DNA from: Megamerina dolium
Lineage: Eukaryota > Arthropoda > Insecta > Diptera > Megamerinidae
Assembly (NCBI GenBank): GCA_963854835.1
Contig: OY978526.1
Location: 38,354,501-38,418,500 of the forward strand
DNA length: 64,000 nt
Direction of reading: 5' to 3'
Part shown: piece by piece, positions 32,554-45,397 of the stretch
How the letters are laid out: every line of letters begins with the position of its first letter
Position numbering within the stretch: position 1 is the first letter of the stretch
Position numbers and translations under genes: made by a program
The notes under the pieces: generated by a model
The model's database searches: none
Told to the model about the DNA's origin: nothing
What the model saw: only the letters and a program-made list of their open reading frames with translations

Positions 32554-32774
32554 AAGGACATTACCCGGTGGTCGCCACATGGAGGGCCCCCATTAATAAT
32601 AATGAAAGCGCCATCACATAGTAAGCAGAGCAAGCTACATAACTACCCCTCATTAACAAATAAAGCTATCATCACATAGCGCTCAGATCAAATTACATGA
32701 CAGCCAGTGAGTTGACTTGTGATGCGTTCAACTAACGCAATCCTAGTGGCATCGCTTTTTCCAGCTGCTAACGT
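32554..32774 (-). mobile_element. Jockey-clade remnant between two insertions
   Basis: On the minus strand short frame-shifted stretches read ALNNVSSWKK and KSTH followed by NLI. They fit the segment after the catalytic YADD/FADD box of Jockey RT. A 9-bp direct repeat ATCACATAG occurs at about 32609 and 32675. The sequence is heavily decayed. Confidence 0.5.
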
Positions 32775-33186
32775 TATTTAGAGCTCATGGTCGGAGGTGA
32801 GGGGTTGGATTAAGGTGTTAAGCGATCCGTGCCGAAAATCAGCCTGGCTGGGGGCCCCTTTTTCAAATAGCCCACTCGCTAACGTGAGCTTACGGATACC
32901 TGGCGCCCTCCTTAATAATTAGCCTTACCTGCTTACTGCGAATCTCTGCGCAGGCGGACATTTATTTCTTCGCAACTCGTGGGAACAAGATTGATTCTAA
33001 AAACCCAAAAACTGGATCTGCTGTTCCGGGGGTGTTAACGGGAGTAACGGCGGACAATAAGGCTTCACCAGAGGCCGACCTGTTAGCTGCACCACTCGGT
33101 CCCACCTCTGGAACACAGAACGAAATTCCTGCAATGGCGGACAGCACTGCCTCATACGAAGTAGTGCTGGAAAAGTAGTGGAGGGG

Positions 33187-34545
33187 ATGGCGGAAAATGA
33201 GGCTTCCATAGAAGCTGAGCTTTTAGCTAGCCCAAAATCAATGGCAGCATCTGTTGCGGCGGACGGAACGGGTCTCGGAAGACCTAAGCCGGCGGCTGCG
33301 ACGTTGTTGAATAAAGAGGACGGTGTCACCAGGTCGGCAGGGAAGCCGGTTTGGATGCAGCGTAAAATATCTGGCCGAACATCTGATGGTGTGGACGAAG
33401 ACGCTAATATTGGAGCGGAATCGTTAGCTTTATCAGGTGTAAGCAAAGAGGACGAAGTCTCAAGAGCAGAGCGAATCCTGTTGAAGAAACGGGAGAAGCA
33501 GAAGCGAAAGAGACAACGTAAAAAGGCCATGAAGTCGTCGGAGAAGACCATTGAGCAGCTCTCGGGCCAACTCAGTGGACTTCTGCAAGATGAGTCGACC
33601 TTGGAGGTGGAGAACTCGGGGAAGAGGTTCAGGGGCGATAGCTCCGGAACCACTTTGAAAAGTTCAACGCCTGAGGAGCCTCATCCGAAGACGACGGAGG
33701 GGCCAATTGAGGTGGATGCTGGGAAGGATGGACAACCGTCTCTTGAGAAGGTTGATAATTCTTCCACGCAGGCACCAAAATGGGCAAATGCTCGGAGAGA
33801 TGGACGGCCAATTATAAAGGCTCTGGTAGACAGGCTTCTGGGAATATTTATTACTTGCCTGGCTACAGGATATATCCCGACTGAATGGAGAGAGACTAAG
33901 GTTGTCTTTCTTCCAAAGCCGGGAAAAAGGGACTACTCAGAGGCTAAATCCTTCCGGCCGGTTAGCTTGACCTCCTTTCTGCTTAAATGTATGGAAGGAG
34001 TACTGGCGGACTACATGGAAAGGACAACGCTTCTGACAAAACCACTGAGCAGGTGTCAGCACGCGTACAGAGCTGACAAATCCACTGAAACGGCCCTGCA
34101 TGAACTCGTTCGCGTAGCGGAGAGGGAACTGTCTTGTGGAGGGATATCTATGTCTACTTTTATGGATATAGAAGGTGCCTTCGATAATATTGGTTTCGAT
34201 AAGCTAAGGATGGCCCTTGCTACTCGTGAAGTCAGCCCAACCATTATAAGGTGGGTGGACAGCATGCTGAGGAAAAGGGCAATAAACTTTCAAAATGGGA
34301 GTTACAGACTCAGAGGTAGGGTAGTCAAAGGGTGTCCACAGGGGGGAGTATTATCGCCCATCCTTTGGAACATCACGGTCGATTCCCTACTTCAGCTTCT
34401 GGACTCAAAAGGCATACACACCGTCGGGTATGCAGATGACATAGCGGTAACGGTGAGCGGTAAGTTCCTGGACACTATTTATGATACCATGAGAGGTGCA
34501 CTCAAATGGTTGAAGAATGGTGCACGGAACAAGGTCTCTCTGTAA
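33187..34545 (+). pseudogene. In-frame ORF1-RT fusion of the LOA/I-like element
   Basis: The frame is open for 452 codons from ATG 33187. The first 210 residues are ORF1-like: acidic repeats AENEASIEAELLAS that echo ADNKASPEADLLAA upstream at 33053-33094, then a basic stretch LLKKREKQKRKRQRKKAMK. Near 33805 it passes without a stop into RT (GIFITCLATGYIPTEWRETK; FRPVSLTSFLLKCMEG; GCPQGGVLSPILWN; GYADDIAVTVSG). An in-frame deletion of several kilobases is the simplest origin. A one-base loss at about 34512 shifts the frame and ends the ORF at KVSL. Confidence 0.85.
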
Positions 34546-36083
34546 ATGCTAGTAAGTCAGAAACAGTACTCTTTACTAAAAGGAGGACTGGACTAACAAT
34601 AGACCCTCTTAGGCTTTTTGGATCGAACATCAACGTATCCAAGGAAGTAAAGTATCTAAGTGTCATCCTGGATAACAAGCTGACTTGGAATAGTCACGTC
34701 GATGACAAGATCCAGAAGGGCAAGTGGGTATTGCATCAGTGTAAGAGAGTGTTCGGTCTCATGTGGGGAATTACTCCCAGAGCAGCGCACTGGATCTACA
34801 CAACGATGGTCAGACCATTAATAACATATGCTGCTGTGGTCTGATGGCCTAAGGTCACCCAAAAGACCGCGAAAAGCAAGTTAGATAGGGTACAAAGAAT
34901 GGCTTGTATTGGGATTACCGGAGCTATCCGGACGTCCCCAGTAGAAGCATTGGAAGTCTTTCTCGGGCTGCTGCCGTTGGACTTGCGTATTATGAAGTCA
35001 GTGGCATTAACAGCATTACGTCTGAAGACAACCAATAATTGGTATGGATTCGGCACAGAGAGGGGGCACAGGGGCATCCTGTCACTGCTATATAGCAGTG
35101 TAAAGGAGGCGAAGATGCCAATGGAGGGAATGGGTAGGCTGAAGATGACTGAAAAGTCACACAGAACACTCATTGAAGACGGCCTCACACATGATGTATG
35201 TGAGGAAAATGACATCAGTATTTTTACAGATGGTTCATTAATGGATGGCAGAGCGGGTGCTGGAATCTTCTCTAAAGAGTTGGGACTGGCATGCACTCTG
35301 AATCTGGGAAGATGCGTATCGGTATATCAAGCAGAAATGCTTGGTCTAATGCATGCGCTAGACCATCTACTAGATGGAAAGGTGCAAGGTAAGAAAATCT
35401 TGCTAGCACTCGATAACCAGGCGGTGGTCAGGCGGCTGCAACAACCTACGGTATCTTCTAACTTGGCGCTCGAACGTGTTCAGAAACTTAATGGGTGTGC
35501 TCGTAGTAATGCGATTACTCTTATGTGGGTGAAGGGACACATTGGTATAGAACAGAATGAAGCTGCAGACGCCAGATAAGGATCTGAAGCTGAATTTTAT
35601 GGACCGGGACCAGTAGTTGCTCTCAGCAGCGGGACGGTGAAGGTAAAGGTCGAAGAGTGGATAAAGAAACTTCATCTCACGAGATGGGAGAACTTATCTA
35701 CTTGTAGACAGGCAAAGGCTTCGTTGAGGCTATCAAAGGGCAGTGAATCGGGGAGGGCTCTCAGTCTACGACGAATGACTCTAAGCTGGTTGACTGCATT
35801 AATAACTGGGCATGGCAATTTCAGGTACCACCTCAGCAAGATGGGTCTTGTTGATGGGGAGGATGATGATATTTGCAGATTATGCATGGAAGAGGCAGAG
35901 ACAGCGGCGCACATAGTGTGCCAGTGTCCTGCATTGGCAAGCAGGAGGATGTCCACACTGGGTCGCCAATTTATTGATGAACTCGAAATGTGGAACATAC
36001 CCCACAAAGAGATGCTTGAAATAACGCGTGATGTTATTATGAGGAAGGAAGTAGAAAAATTCTGCAACCGAACAAATAATTAA
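34506..36083 (+). pseudogene. RT thumb, RNase H and zinc tail of the LOA/I-like element
   Basis: This is one reading frame with two in-frame stops (TGA 34842-34844, TAA 35577-35579). The RT continues as EEWCTEQGLSVNASKSETVL, YLSVILDNKLTWNSHVDD and RVQRMACIGITGAIRTSPVE. RNase H carries all acidic sites: IFTDGSLMDGRAGAG, YQAEMLGLMHAL, LALDNQAVVRRL and GIEQNEAADAR. The C-terminus has CRLCMEEAETAAHIVCQCPA, a zinc motif common at the end of such ORF2 proteins. The polyprotein ends at TAA 36081-36083. Confidence 0.88.
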
Positions 36084-36170
36084 CACATGATTTGAGGGAC
36101 GTAAAGGGACCCATATAAGTGGTCTGATTCGGCTAATCCCTAAAATATATAATAATAATATTTAGAGCTC

Positions 36171-36318
36171 TCTGCAAACGTAGCTGTGGTATAAGTTGCA
36201 CTAGTCGGAAGATCTAAAGTGTAAATTAGATATAGAAGCGGACCCAGGACACTGCCTTAATTTTATTTAACTTACTATATTTATCTTGTTGCTTTATTAG
36301 AAAGTATCTTGTAGGTAG
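36171..36318 (-). mobile_element. Jockey-clade RT palm fragment between two insertions
   Basis: The minus strand reads LPTRYFLIKQQDKYSKLNKI and then, after a small loss, GSVLGPLLYLIYTLDLPTSA and TTATFAE, the RT palm leading to the catalytic box. It is interrupted on the left by the LOA/I-like insertion and on the right by a solo LTR. Confidence 0.8.
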
Positions 36319-36926
36319 TGTCTACGTAAGATTGAATTTGCGCCTACTTGGGTACTTTCCCCCCTAAAATGAGGGAATGGGTTGTGTGGTGATCCGGCAC
36401 CACCAGTGCTGCTAACTCTTCTCATTCCTATCATATCCCAGTACTGTTTTATTTTCCTTTCTCACTCTCTCTCTCTCTCTCTCTCTCTCCGTATATTTCT
36501 TTTTCCCGTTTCTCCACTCTCTCGCTCTCAACCCACATGTTTATTTTTTCCTATTCTCCACTTTCTCTATCCCACTCTCCATGTGTTTTCTCCTCTTCTT
36601 GTTTGTGTGGTTGATTTTGTTTATTATTGTGTGTTAAGAATTAAGCCAAGTGCGCGCATATTTTTCCCAATCCCGAATTTAAGTTAAAAAGTTAAAGTTT
36701 ATTGGAAGTAAATTGTATAAATGGTGATTTAGGATAATAAATTAGAAACAAGAAAGACAAAACCGTTTAATTAAATTACTTTACACAAGAAAGTAAAAAT
36801 AAGTGCAAAAGGTGCTGAAAGGAGACATTTGCTATCACCAATTCTACCAGCTACGCAATCCACAGACAATTTTGCCATCCAGCCGCAGCAAGCCTACCGG
36901 CATTCCCGCTCGCTCCCCGCTGATCA
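36319..36926 (+). mobile_element. BEL-related solo LTR
   Basis: A 608-bp segment starting TGTCTACGTA and ending CGCTGATCA. It has the same layout as the BEL LTR at 4791: a GATCCGGCACCACCAG box against GATCTGGCATCACCA, a CT-rich centre, an A-rich second half, and CTACCGGCATTCCCGCTC against CCACCGGCATTCACTCTGC near the end. Flanks GGTAG (36314-36318) and GATAG (36927-36931) form a 5-bp duplication with one mismatch. Removing the LTR restores a continuous Jockey reading frame. The internal (CT)n run covers about 36463-36488. Confidence 0.75.
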
Positions 36927-37250
36927 GATAGATATGATAGGAGTATATCATAAAATGTTATTGCACTATTGCATTTAATCGTTTGATTAAGATTTTTTCA
37001 TATAACTTTGACTGAATTGGCAATAGTGATATTGGCCTGAAGGAAGATACATCATGTGGTGGCTTCTCTGGCTTTAAAACCATGATTACTTCAGTTATCT
37101 TCCAATATATTGGGACATATTTACTATTAATTATTTTTGCGAGATTGTCAATCATTTCGTGTGGTAGCTGTTTTAAAATTTCGGCAGTTATTAAGTCTCT
37201 TTTTTTCTTCAGCTTTTGATTAATTTCTGTAATTATTTCAGTCTTGGTTG
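36927..37250 (-). mobile_element. Jockey-clade RT fragment (5' part)
   Basis: The minus strand encodes YVPIYWKITEVIMVLKPEKP, PHDVSSFRPISLLPIQSKLY and EKILIKRLNAIVQ, the RT fingers of Jockey-type elements, then FYDILLSYL just before the solo LTR. About 90 codons are missing between these two parts. Confidence 0.82.
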
Positions 37251-39107
37251 TTCATTGTATTATTTTTTTTATTAATTATACAATTACAAAAAATTGTTCT
37301 TTCTATTTTTTCTTGTTTTTATGATAAAAAAAAAATTATAAGTTACCTTTATATTCATAAAAAAACAATATTTTATTATTGTTATAATTATTTATTTAAA
37401 CTTAGCATTAATTCGAAACCTAAATTTGTAACATAAGAGAGAGATAGAGAGTTGCTGGGATTATCGGCTAACGTAACGTGATAGGCACTACCTAATATAC
37501 GATAAGCCAATGATATTGCGTTACTTCATTGTTTAGCTAAAGGCTCAACCGTAGCCAAAACCAAAATTCAAATAATCGATTGGTCGTGTCATAACAAAAA
37601 AAAAAAAAACCTTGATTTTGACATTAAATAAAGAAATTAAAACAAATTACAATAATAAAAGACAGTAAAGAAAAAATAAACAACATCTGGTATTTTAAAA
37701 TATAATGGCATTGTATGCCAAAAGATGTTGGCACTTCCGTCCAATAAACATAGATTCATTCTGAAAATTAAATAATAAAGTCATCCATCTACTTGAACCA
37801 AGCCAAGCCTAACGAAAATGAAAAATAAAATAAAATGAATGAAATGAATAAAATAAAATGAATCAGCCTAGATGTTTGATCAGAATTATTATGGTACCAT
37901 TAGTTGAATCTTAAAACGTAACTTTTTACATGTATTCAACTGTTAAAAACAAGGCTTTACTCCACCTTAATACACATTTCATATGTTTTCTGAGGAGTGG
38001 TGACAGAATTCTGATTTACTAATTTTCACTATACGAGCGTTGTCGAACTTTGTTTTTTAACAAATAAATTAGCAGTGTTGTTGCTGCTTATTTGTAACAA
38101 TAGTTTTATGTAAACAAACATGCAAAGATTGCAATCACCAACGAAAGTGAAACCACTAGTATTTTGAAGCCAGTCTAAGGCCAAGGCTATTTATATTCAT
38201 GAACAACATACACAAGTACTGTATAGTTCTTACACGTAGCATGTATTTGGTGTTGATTGAAATTAGCATAAATACATAATATGCTCAATTGATTATGGTG
38301 TTGGTCTTATGTGCATTCATCGTAGATTGTTAGTTCAAATCCCGACCGAGACAATTTTAATAGCAAAAAATGGTTTGTTAATTTACATTTTCGAATTAAA
38401 TAAAAAAGAAACGAGTGTAATTTCAAGTGTTCTTTTTCATATATTTTGTATTGGAGATAAGTATGATAGAGGGAAATGTTCAGGTGAAAAATGAATGGAG
38501 GTCGGCCATATATCTTACCCCCTTAGGGGTACCAATAAATAAATATCATTTTCGTAGGTACTGGAGATAAGGGGCAAGCATATTCGGGAGAAACTAATAG
38601 GGTTCGGAGTAACAATGGACATAGTTGTTGATTGTCAGGTACTTGAGGAAGTATTATGATGAAAAAGAAACGAATGTAGAGTGCTGGGAACGTATCATAT
38701 AAAATGTCACTTTTGACATTCAACTTCAAAATGTACTTAAGTGTGGGCGTAGGCGATTTCTCTTCACTCGAAAAACATAAATCATGCAATTTGTTTAGCA
38801 AATGAGGCTAAGGATGATTCTGAAGCTTTGACAATTAGAAATGTATGTCAGGTAATTGGGATAAACATATAGGATAGACAAAGGAATTCATGACAGTTTG
38901 CTAATATTACTCACATTTCTGTTCAATAGCTTAAGAATAACAATGGAAATTACCAGCCTTGATGCATCTCTGGGCATGGCTCTAGCGGTACAGGTTTACG
39001 CTCCTTTGGAGTATGTCAAAAGATGTACCTCCACCTTTGCAGCGTTTTCATAAATTTATAAACAGCAATACTCATACTACAACAGATCAAAGCTGTAGCA
39101 TAAATTA
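37251..39107. other. Intergenic AT-rich DNA, nothing firmly recognised
   Basis: Contains T- and A-runs, an AAATGAAT-type low-complexity patch near 37820-37862, and near 38330 a B-box-like AGTTCAAATCCCGACC that could be the head of an old tRNA-derived SINE. Open frames such as 38523-38801 (minus) have no family resemblance. Confidence 0.4.
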
Positions 39108-39368
39108 TTAAACTGATAGATTCCTTTTGATCAGTGTTAGATAGAATTGCCTCAATTGTGCACTAAGTCCACAGTAGCACATGTGCTGTGCAAATGTGCT
39201 CATTCTCATGATCTTCAGGCTGACGTTGTTACTGAGAAAAACAAAGTCGTTTACTACTTTTCGCTCTTGTTCATCATGTCTCATTTGATATGACTCTCTT
39301 TCCAATTTAGAGACGGCTGCACTACCTGTACGCGTATTCACGCCGATTATGTCAATTATGCATTTCAT
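39108..39368 (-). mobile_element. RTE-like fragment (RT centre)
   Basis: The minus strand reads DIIGVNTRTGSAAVSKLERE, VVNDFVFL, NNVSLKIMR and CYCGLSAQLR. These match DIIGMNTRAVSAAFSELERE through YFGVSKQLRS of the RTE family in copies A and B. It is a short, decayed internal piece with deletions. Confidence 0.75.
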
Positions 39369-40287
39369 TCGGCACTCGCACTTAGCTAGCCATCGATAAG
39401 TACATGGTAAAAAAAAGATGCTATATTCAGCGTGTATAACTATAGACTACTGTACAGGGATGTTACTTATCGATACCTTTTTATTTTGTACTAATTAACA
39501 TAAGAAGAAAAGGAAAAGAAAGTATGTTGCAACAAAATTATTTCTCTTTTTTGATACATTTAATCAATTAAATAATCGGAATTGGTTCAATTTGAAATTT
39601 ATATATAAAATAAAAATCAAATCAACTCTGTTGTCAATGCGATGTCGACTTTGATGGCAAAAATATGAATTTTATGGAAAACATTTCACAGAAACGAATG
39701 ATTGCCAGCGACATAAGAGGCGACAAATTGTTGCCAAATAGAATTTTAGTGCTGTCATCGTGTCAAAACTCAGAAACCACGATAATATTCCTGGCGTATA
39801 GTATTTCGTGACTGCTTTCGTTCTTCTCCCTCTGCTTACAACTTCTTTGTAATATATACTTGCCATTTGGAAGAAGTGATAAATGTTGTTTTGACAAGAA
39901 ATCATGTATTGGAATGGAAAATGTGGCGCTGCCACAACCCTTACATTTACGTGTTACACCTATTTTCTAAAGAGAAGTGACGTCGACATCAATGCAGTGC
40001 ATCATTAAATCCATCAACAAAAAGATAATTGTAATAAAATACATATTTCCAAAATGGCCGACCACACCTTTGGTCATTGTGCTAATTTCTAAAATCTGTA
40101 ATGGATTTATTCTGTATTTATACAGTTTAAAATGATCTGTTGTTACTCCCTTGTATACTTCCAACCATATTGTGATGTTATTATATTTTTCTACAAATCT
40201 TCATATTAATACAATGAGTCTCGTGGGTTTGTATTTATATAACAACACATACAAAAACGTTATAAACCTTTGCTTTAAGATTTTTTT
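39369..40287. other. Intergenic, nothing recognised
   Basis: CAGGGATGTTACTTATCGAT near 39457 looks like a hAT terminus, but I found no partner end. No coding sequence is recognised. Confidence 0.4.
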
Positions 40288-40625
40288 TATATGTGGCTCT
40301 TTGGTGGAGATTCTCCTCCATTACTGGTGTGCGTATTATATTTTGGACAGTATTAGAAGAGACCTACTTATTTTTAGCCGGTTCCGAATGGCAGAACTCT
40401 TGTGACATCACTTTTTCTGAGCTTTGTCACCGTGTTCTTTTAGAAGCCTTTTCATGGCAAATTGTTGCTGCCGGAAGAATTGCCAATTTCTTGCCAACAG
40501 GTGGATACCGTTCGAAAGAAAAATCTTTTCGATATTCAATTTGTTATGCTTCAGCAGGGGATTGTACCATGACCTACAGACCAGAAGGCCAACACACTAA
40601 CCACTGAGCTACGGTACCTACACCC
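40288..40625 (-). mobile_element. tRNA-derived SINE, copy 2
   Basis: Same body as copies 3 and 4. The tRNA-like head at the right (minus strand) has TAGCTCAGTGG (A box) but a damaged B box (GGTACAATCCCC). The left tail is diverged (ATGTGGCTCTTTGGTGG). Confidence 0.8.
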
Positions 40626-42250
40626 CTTTAAAATACAAAATTCAATAATACCTATTTTGAATAAAATCAAATCTAATTCTTTATTTTCTTTAATCATATT
40701 ACTATATATAAATACACGTATATATGTATCATGCAGTCTGAAATGATATTAAAAGTTTTGTTTATTTCGCAACATTGTTCATTATAATAATGATAAAAAA
40801 AAAATAAAAATAAAAAAAGTTGATAAACAAAGTTTAATCCCATTCCTTGTTTCTTTGCTTCTCTGTTAAAATGCTGTCATATGGTAAGTATCAAATATTA
40901 TGATACTAAAGGAAGTCATTCAAAATTTCCCAATTAGTCATTGCAAAATTCGAATAGCAACATAAATGATGAGAAAATACTTAATTGCAAAGTTACCTGA
41001 AATTTGAAAATTTTCTTTATTTTTTTTCACCCTCCTTTTATGAGGACGAGAAATAAAAACAAATTGCAGAACAAGAGAGCGGTAAAGAAATTATTAGAAA
41101 CACTCGTAATGATGTGTGCTTTAGCTTCCCTTCTATTCCCATAAAAGGAAGTTTACTAATTAGTGCATCATTGAAAGTTTACCACTGATGTGCACATAAG
41201 ATATGAGCAACAACAAAAACATTAAGCTAAAAAAAATTTCATTTTTCACATGCAGGTTCTTATGGTTGGGGTTATTGTTTATTATGCAAAGAAGAAGATA
41301 TTGACATAAGATTTTGAAGATGACAATTATGATGCTGGATAATATAGTATTTAGGGTATTCCTTTAAGCACGAAAACTGGGATACTCATGGGCCTCAGAG
41401 ATTTTAGAGACACTTTCGGGAACGCAGCTTTTTTACAACATCGCAAACAATTGCGAAATTTATGAAATTTATTGGTGATAATCGATTCTCTGGCATTCAA
41501 TTTTATGCCAGAATTATGACTTGTCTTGAGGAACATTTGAAAAGGATTTTCTTGGATCGAGCGGGTTAATTGAACTGGCGACTCTACGATCGTCATATAA
41601 ATTGGACACTAAAATAATAAAATTTCTATATATTTTACAGCATACTCGAATTTAACTTCCTCCATAATTTCTACATCTCATATACGAGTAGATAAATATG
41701 GGAACAGGAACGACCAAAGTCTGCCAGAGACTATTATGGCATCAAAACGGATGACGGCATCATGAGTTTTTGAGGTCAAACCAAAAAAATCTTTACCAAC
41801 ACAAGGCACGATTGAGCAGTCTTCTGGTCTGAACTGCACGCAATAGAGTTTTGCCTCGGATCTTGTATAAACATTTAATATTTGGGACAAAAACATTTAT
41901 ATGATATAATATCCGCTAGCAGAGGTGTTTTGCTTGCACTAAAATAACAAAACTTGTCTGAGAGCTATAAGCCACTAGTCAAACTGTAATGTAACAAGAG
42001 AGTTTATCTTATTTGCGTATTTGGATATAATTTCGGAAATGAAATAGTAGATATCGTGGCCAGAAAAGGATCCTAAAAACAAAATCTTAATCTATGACTC
42101 CAAATACCTCTTGCTTTTTTTATTAAAGATGTCAGTACCAAAAACTACGAACATGCTATAGCTAAATAGATATCATATACGTCTACTTTCGGGTTCTCTG
42201 ATAGGTTAGTATTAAAAAAGAAAATACTAATATGGACAAAACCAACAGGA
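40626..42250. other. Intergenic, nothing recognised
   Basis: AT-rich. Two minus-strand open frames (41351-41596, 41678-41896) show no recognisable domain, and I do not call them genes. Confidence 0.4.
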
Positions 42251-42388
42251 GAACCTGTAGTTGCAGCAAAAATGAAGATGAAACAATTCATCCAAGGAGA
42301 GATATGAAAAAGGTCAAAGGAACTTGTAGATGCTTCAAAGGTGAATATGGAACAATTTATCCAAGGAAACACTTGAAAAAGGCCCAAG
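42251..42388. repeat. 69-bp tandem duplication, frame-preserving
   Basis: Units 42251-42319 and 42320-42388 match at most positions (GAACCTGTAGTTGCAGC against GAACTTGTAGATGCTTC; ATTCATCCAAGGA against ATTTATCCAAGGA). A 69-bp period is 23 codons. The plus-strand frame 42232-42684 spans both units, but I cannot identify a protein. Confidence 0.75.
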
Positions 42389-42796
42389 GTCCCTTAAAAG
42401 AGAAAGTAGTAAATAAGTCCAGAACAAATGTTACGAATGAAGTTTTAAGTAGACTCAGTCTTGTACAATATTTCACCGCTTTGTTGGCGATCCAAAGAAG
42501 TTATTTGTCGATTTTCATATTGATAAGAACTTTGGAGCTTCATGCTGTCTGCTTCTTCAACATTTTCTCCGATCATACTTACCTCAATCGATATCTCCAC
42601 TCCTACAGGGGACTTTCATACAAAATCAGGCAAAAACACATGAAAATAGACACAAATAACTCCAGAAATCATCCGTTGTACTGACTATTCATTTTTTCTT
42701 CTCAAAAGTTCCCCTACTCCGGGAAATGTATGTAGTTTTTACTCTTCGACATTTTCTCTTGACATACTTATGTCTGCACTTCTTAGGGGAGTTTCT

Positions 42797-42934
<138 letters not shown>

Positions 42935-42935
42935 A

Positions 42936-43287
42936 TATGTGGCACTTAAAGCCCCAAAGGGCTCATTGGCCGAGCTTCTCTTCTATTACTGTTGTGCGTC
43001 TTAAATTTTGGACAGTATTAGAATGGACCTACTTATTTTAGCCGGTTCCGAACGGCAGAACACTTGTGACATCACTTTTTCTGAGCTTTGTCACAGAGTT
43101 CTTTTTAGAAGCTTTTTCATGGCAAGTTGTTACTGTCGGAAGAATTGCCAATTGCTTGCCGACAGGTGGGTACCATTCGAAAGAAAAATCTTTTCGATAT
43201 AAAATTTGTTATGCATCAGCCGGGTATTGAACCACGACCTACAGATCAGAAGGCGAACACACTAACCACTGAGCTACGTCACCCACT
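42936..43287 (-). mobile_element. tRNA-derived SINE, copy 3, inside a (TA)n tract
   Basis: The SINE body and tail (GCCACATATTTATTTTT in SINE orientation) are well preserved. The head has an intact A box (TAGCTCAGTGG) and a B box GGTTCAATACCC. (TA)n runs flank both sides, so the element either inserted in a TA microsatellite or seeded one. Confidence 0.85.
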
Positions 43288-43295
43288 ATATATAC

Positions 43296-43370
<75 letters not shown>
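43288..43370. repeat. (TA)n microsatellite
   Basis: A TA run with two CATATA interruptions, immediately beside SINE copy 3. Confidence 0.9.
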
Positions 43371-44244
<874 letters not shown>

Positions 44245-45363
44245 TGTGTATGTAGGATTCAAATTCGTAAGTTTTCAGATAAATAATATTGTGTATAATG
44301 AGTAATAAATTATAACAGCATATGAAAACTTTTAATGTTAAATGTACAAATTTTATTAGTTAAAAAAAAAAAGAAGGAAACTTGGCATTAGGTGTATTAT
44401 ATTATCTGTGTAAAAGAATATTGTAGAATAAGTCAACCTGCATAATTTTTTGCCGAAGAGAACCACTTGCATATCACAAATTTGAAGTGATCTCAAAAAT
44501 CAAGCAATTTCAAAAAATAAAGGGAATTCGAATGGCATATTCGTGTAGATTTATGAAAATTTAAAGTTAGATTTGTATGTACACACTGTTAAATGCATGC
44601 AGTGAATCACTTGTGGGCAGAGCGGCTGGAAGAAAGATAGAAAAAGTAGCCTTTGACGAAGATCCAAATTTTTGAGGATCTTTGAGGAAAATTCTATTTT
44701 AGGTAATTACAATCCAATGTGATGAGAGCACAATAAAATGCTAGGTGTATTTAAAAATGTATATTATGTATATCATAAAATTTATTATCTTTGAAGATTT
44801 CACATTCTTCTATTAATTATTTTTCTGGTGGAAGTTCATAGTAAATTTGGCATTTTGTCGAAGAGTTCGTTTTGTTGTTATTGCGTTTTTTAATTTTGGT
44901 ACATGCATGTTGTAATAAAGACAAAAAAAAAATATTTAATTAAAATCTGTTTATTGTTGTAAATATTGTATTAAATCATACAATGCTATATATTCTTATG
45001 TAATAGTCGATCATCTTGCATATATTGGGTGGTCCATTAAAATAAGATTTATTTATATTAAATATATACTTATTGTATTTTAGTAGTGTGTATGTGTACG
45101 TGTGCATCATGTTTTTGTCATATGTCATCTGTTAAATGTCAAATTTTGTGGAAAAGTCACAAAGAAATTGAAATGCTTCAAAAGATGCAAATGAAAGAAA
45201 AGTGACAGGCGAAGCTGATGATGGTGGTGAGTATACGAATATTATACGATACAAATACACCTACATATTGTGTAATTTATTTTATTATGCAAGTTTTATT
45301 TTTATTTCAAAAATATACATATGTTTTTGTATGTGCTTAAGTCTGTTCTACAATACTTTTCTT

Positions 45364-45364
<1 letters not shown>

Positions 45365-45395
<31 letters not shown>
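45365..45395. repeat. (CTG)n triplet repeat, about 10 units
   Basis: An uninterrupted CTG run after TTTG. It is not inside a credible coding frame on either strand. Confidence 0.9.

Positions 45396-45397
<2 letters not shown>

Larger units (their letters stand above)
32787..36158 (+). mobile_element. Non-LTR retrotransposon with RNase H (LOA/I-like), internally deleted
   Basis: It is bounded by a perfect 12-bp duplication TATTTAGAGCTC (32775-32786 and 36159-36170). The 3' end is a short TAA repeat. It carries a 5' region, ORF1-derived sequence, RT, RNase H and a C-terminal zinc motif. The rest of ORF1, the endonuclease and the RT fingers are missing. The TAA tail and the RNase H domain point to the I/LOA group. 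It inserted into a Jockey RT gene. Confidence 0.85.

Noticed and set aside
29566..32560. Target duplication for RTE copy A
   Set aside because: Only GGAC is shared by the two flanks, which is too short to support.
38290..38365. tRNA-like head with AGTTCAAATCCCGACC
   Set aside because: Only the B-box half is convincing; the A box is poor and there is no second copy in the window.
39457..39480. CAGGGATGTTACTTATCGAT as a hAT terminus
   Set aside because: No inverted partner end or 8-bp duplication was found within several kilobases.
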